64,000 bases of DNA from Chondrus crispus (GCF_000350225.1 NW_005178764.1:143292-207291), one strand, 5' to 3'. Counted from the first letter of the stretch, positions 21,321-32,628 are shown. Notes: generated by a model from the sequence alone, not told the origin. Numbers and translations are program-made.

Positions 21321-22505
21321 CAGGCAGGCCGAAACAGTGGTGCGCCGACGGACCTGAGGTTCAGACCTCAGGAGGATTGGCGAAGCTGCGTACGTACTCG
21401 TCCTCGCCAGACTACTCCACCGCAGAAAATTGCGCCTGCCTGAGGCACTAACTCAAGCTTTACGCCGGCAGAAAATTCTTGCTGGAGTAAATTGCTCATG
21501 ACCGTTACAGAATTATGTAGCGATAGTTTAATTGCGAAATATTATAGTCAAATTTACGCTAGTAAAGTTGGAAGTTTTATTTGAAGCCCTTCTGTAGTCG
21601 ACGACCATTGCCGCACGCGACGAGCGCGTTGGCACGTCAGAGGAAGGCGAGACAAGCCTAAAAAGAGCTGCGCGACGGCGCTGAGTGAATGCGATCCAAG
21701 TTCGCCCGGTTCACATGCGGGATAGAGACAACAACTTTTTCAGCCCTTCCAATTTTTCCTGCAAGTCTATCGGGTGGCGTCCAGGCGCGACGTGTGCATC
21801 GAGAAAGACGGGAGAAATACATGCGGCGCTGATCTAGAGGAATTGAGGGCGTGTGTATACTGGTAGCATTTCGCATCTGGCACGAGTGATAGTACTGTAC
21901 CAAGCAACAGTAGGATGAGTGTGGAACGGGGGGGTTTCGGGGTTTGTCGCTGCGATTGGGAAGACCAGACATGGTGCGTTTCAGGAGGGGGAGAGAGAGG
22001 AGGGGTGCGCGGGGGCCATAGTTTGCTGGCGCTGAGTAAGACCAAAGAAGGAGGGAGGCGATGCGGGAATCGGGAATGGTTTGTTGAGGCTTCTGTGGAT
22101 GTGCCGCGGAGCAATGTTGACCGAGCTTCTACAAGTGGTACAGTTGTTATTGCGTAGAACGTCACAGCGAGAAAGGCAATGCGATAGGGAATGGGATTGT
22201 GTGTGCAGCTTGAGGACAGTTTGGCAAATGTTTATGGCTGCTCACGTGTACGCAGGTGCATGTGTGTATGATTTTTGCAACTGCCAGGCATTTTGCTTTC
22301 TGAAGAATCTTGCATCCTGATTACATCAGCTCTCTTGAGCGGGGAGGCATTAAAACACTTTATCACGATCGACATTGTGGGACGCTCTTTGTCTCGATTG
22401 ACTCAGTCAGTGTCTTTTCAAGATTTTGACGAGCGGTCCGTATTCTCAGAGTTGTCCCAGCGGTTCCGATTGCAGTGCTAAGGCTGCGATTAAGTAGAAG
22501 GAGCA
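21321..22505. other. spacer between the two transposon genes
   Basis: No recognisable coding sequence. An 8-bp-stem hairpin (CCTGAGGT/ACCTCAGG) lies just upstream of the 686-aa gene near 21341-21360. The rest may hold the promoter of that gene. Confidence 0.4.
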
Positions 22506-25500
22506 TTACGAGTCGTGAGGTCTGTGATCATGCTGGTCTGCAGTGGAGTACCTCATGTTACGCATTGGCTGCTTAAATCGGTTGATGTAGAATCGATGCG
22601 TCTCCCATCCGTTGCGGATGAGGGATGGTTGCGACCTCGTGCCTCTCAACTCATCATCGCAACGAACGACGTGAAGCAAGCCGCGGATTGAGCCGACATA
22701 TTGCACATCAATGTAAGCGAGATTTGTCATTTCTGTAGACGTTTCAGCTTCGCACGCAGATGCTCCTGGAGAAACAGTTTTATCTTCTCCCCTCACAGCC
22801 CAACGAAGTTTCACGCAGTTCAAGGCGCGGTCAACGGCATCGATTTCGTCCCCGTGAACACGATCGTAGTACCGAATGAAACAAATCTCGATGTCATCTC
22901 TCTTCACAGATGCGTCAGCCAGGAGGTGACCCCGTCGCGGGATTTTGATAGCGATAAAAGCCAGTACTTTCGCAATGTAGACCTTTCGAGGCACAATTCC
23001 GCCAGTGCCTCCCGGCGGATCGTCGCCACTCTCCTCAATCATGACATTATCCTGTCTCGCTACTTTGCTGCTGTAGTAGCTGTGTGACGAGACGGCACGC
23101 TGCATCTCTCTGTCTCCATTGTCCATAGTTAAAATCTCAAAGTCGCCAGCGCCGCTCTCAGGCGCCTCACAGCCCTTTAACGTTGGGCACGGGAGGCCAG
23201 CAACAGATGCAGTAGCGGGTCTTCGCACAACAGAGTCAGCCAGTGGCCTGTGCTGCTCTTGGATTGAATCAATATACCACTGCAAACGTCCGGGACCTCC
23301 GACATCTTCGCAAAGTTCTTGCACCGTAATGTTGGGTCCTAGCTCGCCTGAGTGCTGGAGAAGGCTGCCGCATGAACCTGCATGTGCATTAATCTCTGCC
23401 CACATCATTATGTCGCCCACACCAGACAAGCCTGCAGCGTCCTCACGCACCATCTCCTGTTTGATATTTGTGAGTGATTCCGTCCTTCTGCGCTTACCCA
23501 TTAGCTTAGCAATGACGTCCTCCCTGAGCGGAAGCATCCGGGTGCTCATCGACCTCGCACTGGCCTCTTGAGCTCCTTGAGCAAGCACCAAGCGCCGCAT
23601 TGCCTCTTCCTGCCTGGTGTCTTTGCGTTTCGAAGTCTTGTCATATGCTGTCTTAAACAGTTTGTGGCTTGCCTCGTACGAGTCCGCGCTGTAGTTTGAT
23701 AAGCTCCCACACATATTGATGTCTGAGACAAGGTGTCGAAGAGCATGGAATTTCGGAAATGCCATACCACTTGCCTGGTACTTGCCAAACACCTCGATTG
23801 CTTTGTCCTGGAAATTTGAGATCTGGTCGGCGAGCGCGTCGAGCTCAACTGCGGTGAATCCAGGCTCCGAGAAGCGGGAGGTAGCTGTAGCCACCAGTTC
23901 TTGATAAAGGACGCAACCAGTCGTCAAAGGAGACTTATTAATAGTGCCACAAAGCCTGTCCAACAGAGCAAAGACGAATGGCATGACTTGATCAATGCCG
24001 GCGAAGTCTTTGGCCTCAAGCATGGCAACCATCCCTGTTGATGTGAAGAACCCAGAGAGCTCATCGTTTGTCCCGGACTTCGTGAAATCAAACTTAAGCC
24101 CCACGCAGGGCGATTCTGGCTGAATACGCTTTAGAAACGCGTTACATCTTTTCAATACGTCGACTCTAGCCGACTTGAGCTTTTTTGGACCTCCTTTAGA
24201 ATTCAGCAGCTCTGTCGTGCTTAGCAATGGATCTTTCAACATTTCGCTCGCACAGACCTTAAGAGTCCGCGATAAACCCAGGAAAAAATAATGCAATGTT
24301 TCAAAACGCAGCAGTCTCGGCAGTGCCAGTTCTTCGGTTAGATCCATGAACGGCCACTTCAAAAGGGCAGGGCGAACCGTCGTCACGCCCACCAGTCTCA
24401 TGTTTTCTTGTAGAGAATTCTTTCTCCCCGTATCACAAGCCTGCTCAGCGACTTCGAATTTATTCAATCGCTGCACAGTGTCCAAGATATTACGTGGAAT
24501 GCAAGGCTCTTCCGAGGCAAGATCGAGCTTCGCAGTGTACCCCCGAGGGCAGTGCCCGTGCACCGTGCCCCCCACGTCCGATGCTTCGGGCATATCCGCA
24601 ACATATGAGGCTAGAACAGAGTGGCATTTTCGGACATTTCCCTCTCCATCTGCTACGACTATTCCAGTGCGCCATACATCCCAAAGCGGAAGCAAGGCCT
24701 CCTTGAGTGATGCCTGAAATACACGGCTCTTCGACAATCGCCGCTCTTGGACTGAAACTCTTTCTGGCATTAAAAAAGTCTGTTCCTCTTCCTCGCCGCA
24801 CCAATATTCCTCGTCATCGCCGGTAGAGTTGGCAACATTAATTGCAGCCCGCACGAATTCAACTGGAAAGTACGCAACGATAGTGTCGCAGTTGGAGATG
24901 AGCTCGTGTCGGATCGTCTGAGTCATGTTCAGAGAGCAGATATGGAAAGGCAGGAAGGAGTGAGATCCGACTTTCAAAGTCTGGCACGATTTGTCTGAGT
25001 AAGCTTGAATCGCTCCGACGAAGCTGTAATTATCAATCCAGAATCCACCGCCATCGCCACTGATGATGAAGTCCTTTATCAGAGGAACCACGTTTTCTAT
25101 AAGAGCGCAGCCCATCGTGTGATTGTAAACTCTTACATTGGCGCGGTTCGTTTCTATGAATGGATCGAAGAGGAGCTGGTGTGACTGAGCTTTTGCAAAT
25201 TGGCGCTTGAGAGAATCGACTGGAGAGCGGAACCAGCCAACTCCATACACGTTGCAGTTCTTGGGGTCGTATATGGTCTGCTGCTTGAAGTTCAGATCTG
25301 CGAGCCAGCATTTAGCGTCCTCTTCTGCTTTCTGGCGCATTTCCTGAATAGATTCGAAGCCGATCCTGAGTAAGCTTGCATCAAATGACTGATGTTGGAC
25401 GAGATTGATGATTGTGTTCGCCTGTCGATCACCACCTTTGTCGCCGATCTCCAGCAACACATTTCGCAGTGCGTGAACCACCTCTTCCGGCGTCGCATCC

Positions 25501-26048
25501 TCAGCTTGCGACTCCTCTACACCTGACGTATCAGCTGCGGTTGCCTCTGCCTGTTGTTCATCCTGCCCTGTTGCATCCAGTGCGCAATGGGGCGAAAAAG
25601 TTTTGCTAAGGACGGCGGCTGGCAGGATAACATTCGAATCTTGCGCTGCCAGTCGGATCCTATCCTCATACCGCTCTTGCAAGGCACGACCGGTGAGTTG
25701 GAAGCTCCCACGCAAACGACGAGACTTCACGGGTGGCGGTGAGTCAGAAGCGTCAGCCTCTTGTGCCTCAGCTTCATCTACTGCTGCCTGCTTGCATTTT
25801 TTCTTGTGGGCTCCTAGGTAGGCCTGCCTTGGGAACTTTCTCTGCAATACGGGCAACAAACAGAAACGTGGTGTATGGCGCAGGCACAAGCTTCGTGAAG
25901 AAGCTGGCCCTGCTGTTGATGCTCTTCCACATGGGCTTGCCGGTGAGTGGCAAAAAAACTGAGCAAGAGCATCATGATCTGCTTGAGGTCCACAACGTGG
26001 GAGGGAAGCCTTTTGATTGGCCCAGTAATCTGCCGAAAATGATTTCAT
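22506..26048 (-). CDS. Plavaka-like transposase
   Basis: 1180 residues from ATG 26048. The conserved core has the features of Plavaka-type transposases of the CACTA group: AYSDKS (Asp352), a block with ...CDTIVAYFPV, DG-----KCHSVLASYVADMPE (Asp467, Asp485), a GHCP motif near 500, and much later FPKFHALRHLVSDI--CGSLSNYSADSYEASHK (Glu792). The likely D/D/E catalytic set is Asp352, Asp467 or Asp485, and Glu792; family alignment would decide. A lone HKKKC with an upstream CPYC in another frame (near 25850) suggests an N-terminal zinc finger cut by a 1-base deletion, so the first 70 or so codons may be out of frame. The core is otherwise open. It would cut and join the ends at 3947 and 28070. Confidence 0.8.
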   Translation of the reverse strand: MKSFSADYWANQKASLPRCGPQADHDALAQFFCHSPASPCGRASTAGPASSRSLCLRHTPRFCLLPVLQRKFPRQAYLGAHKKKCKQAAVDEAEAQEADASDSPPPVKSRRLRGSFQLTGRALQERYEDRIRLAAQDSNVILPAAVLSKTFSPHCALDATGQDEQQAEATAADTSGVEESQAEDATPEEVVHALRNVLLEIGDKGGDRQANTIINLVQHQSFDASLLRIGFESIQEMRQKAEEDAKCWLADLNFKQQTIYDPKNCNVYGVGWFRSPVDSLKRQFAKAQSHQLLFDPFIETNRANVRVYNHTMGCALIENVVPLIKDFIISGDGGGFWIDNYSFVGAIQAYSDKSCQTLKVGSHSFLPFHICSLNMTQTIRHELISNCDTIVAYFPVEFVRAAINVANSTGDDEEYWCGEEEEQTFLMPERVSVQERRLSKSRVFQASLKEALLPLWDVWRTGIVVADGEGNVRKCHSVLASYVADMPEASDVGGTVHGHCPRGYTAKLDLASEEPCIPRNILDTVQRLNKFEVAEQACDTGRKNSLQENMRLVGVTTVRPALLKWPFMDLTEELALPRLLRFETLHYFFLGLSRTLKVCASEMLKDPLLSTTELLNSKGGPKKLKSARVDVLKRCNAFLKRIQPESPCVGLKFDFTKSGTNDELSGFFTSTGMVAMLEAKDFAGIDQVMPFVFALLDRLCGTINKSPLTTGCVLYQELVATATSRFSEPGFTAVELDALADQISNFQDKAIEVFGKYQASGMAFPKFHALRHLVSDINMCGSLSNYSADSYEASHKLFKTAYDKTSKRKDTRQEEAMRRLVLAQGAQEASARSMSTRMLPLREDVIAKLMGKRRRTESLTNIKQEMVREDAAGLSGVGDIMMWAEINAHAGSCGSLLQHSGELGPNITVQELCEDVGGPGRLQWYIDSIQEQHRPLADSVVRRPATASVAGLPCPTLKGCEAPESGAGDFEILTMDNGDREMQRAVSSHSYYSSKVARQDNVMIEESGDDPPGGTGGIVPRKVYIAKVLAFIAIKIPRRGHLLADASVKRDDIEICFIRYYDRVHGDEIDAVDRALNCVKLRWAVRGEDKTVSPGASACEAETSTEMTNLAYIDVQYVGSIRGLLHVVRCDDELRGTRSQPSLIRNGWETHRFYINRFKQPMRNMRYSTADQHDHRPHDS

Positions 26049-26305
26049 TCAAGGGTATTATTGAAATCGCCCGGCGGCTGGTCGCCATCCCACGCGAGCT
26101 TTGCGTTGCACGGCCGACAGCGCTAGTGCCAGCGCGATCGGTTTACGCTTTTGGCTTGTGAAGATGACGCATGGGCCCCTGAAGCGACTTCGCTAAGCAT
26201 ACAGAGACGAACAGGTACTCGGACGTCAGTGTTCGTACGATACGAACAAACCGTCCGTGAGGCACTACCAAGCCCAACAAGGCTGCATGGGATGCAGTCT
26301 CTTTC

Positions 26306-26366
26306 GCGCCTCTACGCTACACGCTCAGCTGTGTAATAGACAGCCGTGTACGTGGCGTAGAGGCGC
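26306..26366. repeat. hairpin, 12-bp perfect stem
   Basis: GCGCCTCTACGC at 26306-26317 pairs perfectly with 26355-26366, with a partly self-complementary loop. Confidence 0.75.
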
Positions 26367-27085
26367 ACAACAAAACATATCAAGTTAGTATGTATCAGGC
26401 TGTGCAATCCTGCGACGCTCCGTCGACTGGCCACTGCAAGTGGAATCAGCTATCCAGCGCCCCCGGACGTTGAGGCATTTCATTATGCTATGGACTTGGA
26501 GTTAGAATATCTACACATGGTTCGAGCTGCTACAATCTAGATGACTCGAAGCGGACTCTCCCGTACTCTCGCAGCATTCATTTCAAAATTGCTTTAGCGA
26601 TCAAGTGCTTTCATTATGCTGAATACATATGTTTCCTTGCTAACGGTCAATGCTAAAGTGTGAGACTCTCGAAGTTTGGTGTTTCGTTCTCAGAATGCAT
26701 AGCCAGTTGTTACAACTCACGGTACGTACAAATCGATCTTTCCACTACGAGAGAGTCTTTGTTCAACTTACGGCGTCGGCCCAGGTCCTTGCTGACAGAC
26801 TGCCAGTGTGTGAACACAATCTCATTTAGTCATGCACTGCTTGCAACCGTCACGGTGAGGAAGACACGATTGTGTGTCTGCTGGACTGCGTACTGGATGA
26901 AAGGTAAGTGAGGTCTCCATCTGGCGGACTCTTTGCACGTCTCACAAGTGTACCCTGCTCTTTACTGACTCTTTTAGTACGCCTATCGACAACCACAAGG
27001 AAGTTCTATGTTCGTCGAAATTTTCGCGATTTGACGTTTGCTTTGCATTTCGCGTAGCCCCCTGCTGCTACAACTGTGCACAGTT

Positions 27086-27127
27086 GTCGGCCACGAACAC
27101 ACTCCATGGAGTGTCGTCCTGGCCGAC
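27086..27127. repeat. double palindrome
   Basis: An outer 8-bp stem (GTCGGCCA with TGGCCGAC) encloses a perfect 16-bp palindrome, ACACTCCATGGAGTGT, at 27099-27114. Confidence 0.75.
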
Positions 27128-27512
27128 GCAGAGAGTCATGGAAGGCACTAACAAAGTTTCTCCGACTCAATAGTTCAATTCGACTTGACTTGACGCAACA
27201 AAGGCTTTGTTGGTGTGCCACTAGCATGTCAGCATTGGAACGATCTTGGGATGCGTCGTGCACCATTATAGTGCATGATGCCGCCCACAGCTGTCCGGCC
27301 CCGCTCCGGCCGGCCACTCTTAGCGCTTTGCGAGAGACCGCGAACGGCGCTCCGTAGCCAGAAGCACACGACACCGCCTGCTAAAAAAGTGTACTAGCGG
27401 AGCAGGCGGCGGGCTCCACTCGCGACCGCCACCATCCCCAGCAGCTGCAAGCGCGAAAAGATTTGCCTCGACGTTAGGGTCTTGTATTGTAGTGTTGTAA
27501 ACTATGCAAGTC

Positions 27513-27553
27513 TCCTCCTTTAGTTTATGCTCGTAGCATAAACTAAAGGAGGA
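27513..27553. repeat. hairpin, 18-bp perfect stem
   Basis: An 18-bp arm (TCCTCCTTTAGTTTATGC) and its exact complement flank a 5-base TCGTA loop, some 40 bp before the right subterminal array. Confidence 0.85.
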
Positions 27554-27594
27554 AACCTGTACGGCTAGAGCGAAAGAAAACCGCCCAGTAGACC

Positions 27595-28022
27595 CATGCA
27601 AGCCTATGCAAAGGTCAATGCAAGCCCATGCAAATAGCCAAATCAAGTACATGCAGAAAGCCCATGCAAGGCCATGTATATGGCCAATGCAAGCCTATGC
27701 AGATGGCCACGCAAACCCGTGCAAAAATCCCTTCCAGGCCCATGCACATTCCCAATGCGATCCCATGCAAAATCCCATGCAAGCCCATACAGGTGTCCAA
27801 TGCAAGCCCATGGAAAATCACATGCAAGCCCATGCAGATTCCCAATGCAATCCCATGCACATGGCCAATGCAAACCCATGAAAGCCCATGCAAATTACCA
27901 ATGCAAGCCCATGAACCAGGCCATGCACGTCCACGCAATCATGGCGCATTTCTCCGCATAGGAAACACTTGGGAAATTTCTGCTCGTGCAAGTATGGGTA
28001 AATCGCCATGCATGCATTGGTT
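27595..28022. repeat. right subterminal array (CATGCAAGCCC units)
   Basis: Over 20 degenerate units of CATGCAAGCCCATGCA type, spaced about 15-20 bp, nearly all in one orientation over 27595-27930 and sparser to 28022. The left end (3966-4215) has a looser version. A long plus-strand frame through it is only repeat translation. Confidence 0.85.
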
Positions 28023-28039
28023 TAGCACGGGCTTCGTAT

Positions 28040-28070
28040 GGGAAAGTTTAGACTATCAGAAAAACAGACG
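28040..28070 (-). repeat. right terminal inverted repeat of the Plavaka-like transposon
   Basis: Read on the minus strand from 28070 it begins CGTCTGT and matches 3947-3977 with a few mismatches. The flank CAG is followed directly by the resumed gag frame of element B. Confidence 0.85.
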
Positions 28071-29125
28071 CAGTTGTGCTTGCGGGAAATGTCATTTCTT
28101 CAGCATTCACTGCAATCGAATCGCTGCCGGAGAAGCTATCAGCAATGATAGCAGCGTCAGGGGACGCCAAGAAGGATCTACAAGTCCCCGGAAGGTCGGA
28201 CGCAGAGGAGCTCTCTTCTACGCCCGTGAAGAGAGGGGTAATGGAAGTGTCCGATGCGTACCCCTCGGGACAAAGCCCACATACCGGCCGATCAGGGCAA
28301 GAGACTCAGGAATTCTACCCGCTGCACACAGCCTATGAGATATATAGCAGGGCTATGGACGCAGTGCGGATTTCGAAGCCTGGAGACGCTCGCTTTTTTG
28401 CTGCAAGAAAGGCCTGGAGGAGGCTGTGTAAGAACTTTCCTGTGCAACCTGGACTACATCGCCGACTTCTCGCCTGTGCTTTTAGTGGCACAGCCCTTGC
28501 AATTTTTGAGGACGTTGCGTCCTCGCACCTGGAAGCTGATGCATGTGGCCTATGGGACCTCTTGCAGGCGCGAATGTGTAACGCCAGCCACCAAAGGTGT
28601 CTGCGCATCGCTTTTGACACAATGGCGTGGGAGGAAAGTCGCAAAAATATAACGCAGTTCGCCCAAAGGCTTCGTGCAGCGGCGGTCGCTCTACCAGAAG
28701 CGGTTTTCGATGAACGCTTACTCGACCGCTTCACACAGTCCCTCATGGGACGTTTGAGGGATCATGCGCTCGCCGTGCAGGGTTCTTTTGATGACGTCAC
28801 CAGTCGCGTCGCTATGATGAGCGGGACAAAGGGAACCACGCAAAGGGAGACGAAATTCAGATCCGAGCGCGTTCGGGCAATCGTGGATGGCGAAGGATTA
28901 TCACCAGATGGGCAGGTGACACGTGATGTTCAAAATAAGTCTCCCGTGCTCCCCACCGCGGAGAAGCGCTTTGCGGATGCTCTGTGCTACTACTGTGGCA
29001 TTAAAGGCCATATCGCCCGAGACTGCGCTAAGAAGAGGACAGACAGATCTACGAACTCTGGACGGAGTATGGGGGAAAGGCGCACGGAAGGAAAGGCGGC
29101 AGCCCTTCCGCAAACGCGCAACTAG
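28071..29125 (+). pseudogene. gag of gypsy B, capsid and zinc-knuckle part
   Basis: Continues the gag frame from 3946. The capsid-like region runs from about TAYEIYSRAMDAV to FTQSLMGRLRDHA. Near the end CYYCGIKGHIARDC is a canonical CX2CX4HX4C RNA-binding knuckle. The stop is at 29123-29125. The first in-frame codon usable as a start is GTG at 28076, but this is not a true start, because the gene begins at 3596. Pol follows in another frame. Confidence 0.85.
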
Positions 29126-29163
29126 CTGCCGCTGGCGACCAGGGCACACACGTTCACGAGGGT

Positions 29164-32100
29164 GTGTGCCGATGCGTGGGTACGCGTCGGGACGTGAACG
29201 ACGACATCGTCGCTCGCATAAGGGCTGGAGGCAGGGACGTATGGGCACCTATCGACACCGGGGCAAGGTCGATCTGGGTTGATCGATTGTGGTTCGAGGG
29301 AGTGGGTGGCACCTGGAAACCGAGCGGTGAAGGTGCACACGCAGCTGATGGGCACGAGATCGAGTTTTGTGGACAAGGCCGCCTCAAGTTTCGGCTATGG
29401 GGAACGACGTTCGAGGAACCGGTGAGGGTGGCAGCGCGTCTACCGAGCAAGGCCCTACTGGGTAGCCGGTTCTGGCGGCAGTACGGGTTGATACTCAACC
29501 TTGCAACTCATCGAGCAAGGATCTGGGTGGACCGAAGGCTGGTCCGCGGAAGGGTAACGAGGAGGCCGGGGAGGTCTGTAGGTGCCGAGATTGCGGCCGC
29601 CATCAATGACGCCGATGTCGATGGGGCGATAAAGGATATGGACTTGTCCCAGTTTTACCCCGAGCGTGGCGAGCAGGAAAGACTGCGCAAGGTTCTTTGG
29701 GACAGACGCCTGGTGTTCAAAGGAATGGGCAAAATCAGGGGGGTCAAGCACCAGATCAAGTTGGTTGATGGCTCCAAGCCCGTTTGTTGTCCAGTAAGGA
29801 GGAGGTCTCCTCGTGAGGAGGAAGTCGAGCGCTAGGCGATGGAAAGGCTGGTAAAACTGGGTGTTGTTGAACCAGCGACATCACCATGAGCGGCCTGTAA
29901 CGTCTTCGTCAAGAAAAAGGACGGGAGCGTGCGTGTCACCTCCGACTTCCGAGAATTAAACGCGCTCACGGTTACGGACACCTACCCAATGGAAGATGTA
30001 CGGGCCACACTCGACTGGATGGCCAGCAAGACAGTATTTTTCACCTTTGATCTCAAGGACGGATTTTTCCAGATTGAGTTGGAGGAGGGGTCGAGAAATC
30101 TCACAGCGATACGCACTGTATTGGGACTGCTGCGATATACGAGACTACCGCAGGGGCTCAAGAACTCTCCAGCAGTGTTCCAGAGGGCTGTCAATGTCAT
30201 ACTGGGGAATCGAAAGGGGGTCGATATTTGGGCACTCATGGACGACGTGAGCCTTGGGACGGCTACAGTGGAGGAACATCTTAAGTCCGTGGACTCGGCA
30301 CTCAAGACGTTCTTTGATGCCGGAGCCAGACTCAAACTGGCAAAGTGTCAGTTCGGCGTCCGTAGTGCCGAAATCCTTGGCCACAGGATTGACGAGAACG
30401 GGATCAAGCCATCCGACGCGCACGTGTCCGCTGTGAGGAAGCTCGTCGAGCCTGGCGGAGGTGAGGAACTGATGCGATTTTTGGGCCTTGTGAATTACTT
30501 TGCCGAATTCATTGACCACTTCGCTGAGATTGCTGCCCCCCTTCACGAAGCCCTAAGGGGAACCGGCTTCAACCACAAGAAGAAGAGAGGGCAGAAACTC
30601 ATCATCCCGGATTGGCATTCCCGCTGGGGGCCAAGGCAGAAGGCAGCCTGGCAAGAGCTGAAGGAATCTCTAAGCGATCCGGATGTGCTGGCTTCTCCGC
30701 GAAGGGGCGCCGGGAAGAAACTGATGACCGACGCCAGCTCATACGGGCTGGGGGGCGTCCTGCTGCAGATGGAAACCAACGGAAATTGGCGCCCTATTGC
30801 ATTCACGAGCCGCAAGCTCACAGACGCAGAGCGAAAATTCACTGTCACAGAAAAAGAGTGTCTCGCCGTTGTTCACGCCCTCAGGAAGTGGAGGTTCTAC
30901 CTCCACGGCGAGGTGGATGTGCTTGTCGTCACGGACCACTGTTCGCTCAAATGGTTGATGAGCTTGAGGGAGCCCCGCGGTAGGTTGGCTCGCTGGATGG
31001 TGGACGTTCAGGACTTCGACTTTACAGTCAAGTATGAACCTGGAAGAGCACTTGTCGTCCCCGACACCCTCAGTAGAGACTCAGTGGAGAAGCCGCTGTG
31101 CCAGCGATGCCACAAGGGGATCTCGCACGATGCTGCTGGCGAGACCGTTTCGGCCCTGATGGACGTCGGGCCACTTGGAGGAGGACCGTCGAGCGCCGAG
31201 CTGCGGAAAGCCCAAGGGGAACAGTTCGGAGATGTCTTTCGATACGCGCGAGAAGGGCGTAGGAAAGGATATCAAGTGGATGGAACCGGGATACTCTGCA
31301 AGGACGTGTGCGGAAATGCGGCAATAGTTGTCCCCACGAGGCTGGTGGCACCAATCCTCGACCAAGTACACGGGTCGCGTCTCAGCGGCCATTACGGTCT
31401 AAGGCAGACTTCGAAGCGCCTTCAGGGACTGTACTGGTGGAAAGGATGGCGAAGGAACGTGGAGAAGAAGTTGGAACGATGCGTCGCGTGCACGGCGGTT
31501 AAGGGGTGGAAACAGGGAAAGCACGCCGGTTTAGTCCAATATCATCCGCAGCGAAGGTTCGAGCAGGTGGCCGTCGATGTCCAGACAGTGACCCCCCGGA
31601 CAGGGTCTGGCAATGTCAAGATTCTGGTCTTAATTGACACATTCACTTGCTTTGCACTTGCAGTGCCGGTGCCGGACGAGCGAGCCGACACTGTAGCAAG
31701 AGCGATCCTGGACGAGTGGGTATCAATATTCGGACCTATGGAGACGATGCTCTCTGACAGAGGCCCGAATTTTATTGGCAGCGTCGTCAGCGCCATGGCA
31801 GCTCAGCTAGAAGTGAAGGAGGTGCGCACCTCCCCGCTCCATCCTCAAGGTAACGGGTGCGTGGAGAGATGGAACCGGACATTGGCGAGGGACCTCGCCT
31901 GCTTTGTAAGCACCGGTAATCAGGACTGGGACGCGCATGTATCGTTGGCGTGTTTCCGATACAACACAGGGGTGCACGAAGCAACTGGGGTCACCCCCTA
32001 CGAAGCCATGTTTGGTGTGCAGGCCTATATGGCTTGGGGGGCGGAGGAGACCGGGAGGGTGGCTGGTGAACCCTACAACATCCCTGGACACCTCCAGGCG

Positions 32101-32628
32101 TTGCATAAGAGACTCGTTCAGAAGGGTACGGAGGCGCGAGGAAGGGCAGCCAAGCAATACAACAAGGATGTGCGCTTCGTGAACTTCGAAATTGGGTCGC
32201 ACGTTCTGGTTTGGTCCCCTGAGCTTTCATCTAAGGAGGGCAAGGAGATCATTCCAGCCTGGCTCGGACCGTACCGTGTGGAGCAAGTGCTCTCCCCTGT
32301 TGGCTACATGCTGCAATCTGAGATTGGAAACAAGGTTGCGCGTGTACACGCAAATCGGATGCGTAAGATATCGGAACTGGCGCGCCAAACCTCAGATGCA
32401 AGAAATGGGGTGTTTCCAGACGCCATACGACTCCTCCGCCGCATGCGAGACACGCGTGTGGAGGTCGACAACGTGACCGGGAACAGGACAAGGTGGTTCA
32501 AGGTGCAAATTGCGGGACGCAGGTCGCCAAGGTGGACACGTGAGGATGATTTACGGGAGGTAATCGTGAACCTATTAGACAATGGGGCAATTGCAACGTC
32601 TCCCCATCATCCACCGGAGGGACAGTAG
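29164..32628 (+). pseudogene. pol of gypsy B with two in-frame stop codons
   Basis: One frame carries protease (APIDTGARSIWV, then LLGSRFWRQYG), RT, RNase H (LMTDASSYGLGG) and integrase. The integrase has a zinc finger (HGSRLSGHYG, CVACTAV) and a D-D-E core: VDVQTV, LSDRGPNFIG and NGCVERWNR. Two stops interrupt it, TAG at 29833-29835 and TGA at 29887-29889. The second replaces the Trp normally found in the SPWAS-type motif before the VKKKDGS strand. The RT catalytic motif reads LMDD instead of the usual YxDD. The C-terminal FKVQIAGRRSPRWTREDDL faintly resembles a chromo-like fold, which I would not call. Clearly inactive as it stands. Confidence 0.9.

Larger units (their letters stand above)
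26049..27594. other. right arm of the DNA transposon, no gene, three strong hairpins
   Basis: I see no protein-like frame over these 1.5 kb. Three perfect or near-perfect foldbacks lie at 26306-26366, 27086-27127 and 27513-27553 (separate entries). A decayed promoter or further cargo cannot be excluded. Confidence 0.5.
3947..28070 (-). mobile_element. giant Plavaka/CACTA-like DNA transposon
   Basis: The ends are imperfect terminal inverted repeats. Reading inward from 3947 and, on the other strand, from 28070, about 26 of the first 30 bases agree, starting CGTCTGT. The flanks share a 2-bp CA (or a 3-bp GCA if the last base is shared), and removing the insert restores the gag frame of element B. 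Inside each end lie dense CATGCAAGCCC-type subterminal repeats, as in CACTA-group elements. Genes on the minus strand are a Plavaka-like transposase (22506-26048), a 686-aa unknown protein (19260-21320) and a decayed Sel1-repeat gene (about 16200-18411). Minus the nested gypsy A, the element is about 13 kb. Confidence 0.85.

Noticed and set aside
27513..27553. Helitron 3' end hairpin
   Set aside because: No CTRR end follows, no Rep/helicase gene is seen, and the insert has clear terminal inverted repeats farther out.
27595..28022. Regular CATGCAAGCCC repeats as a CRISPR-like array
   Set aside because: The units are degenerate, the spacers are nearly the same as the repeats, and the array lies at the end of a eukaryotic DNA transposon.
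27628..28338. 236-codon plus-strand frame as a gene
   Set aside because: It is translation of the subterminal repeat array running on into gag in a wrong frame.
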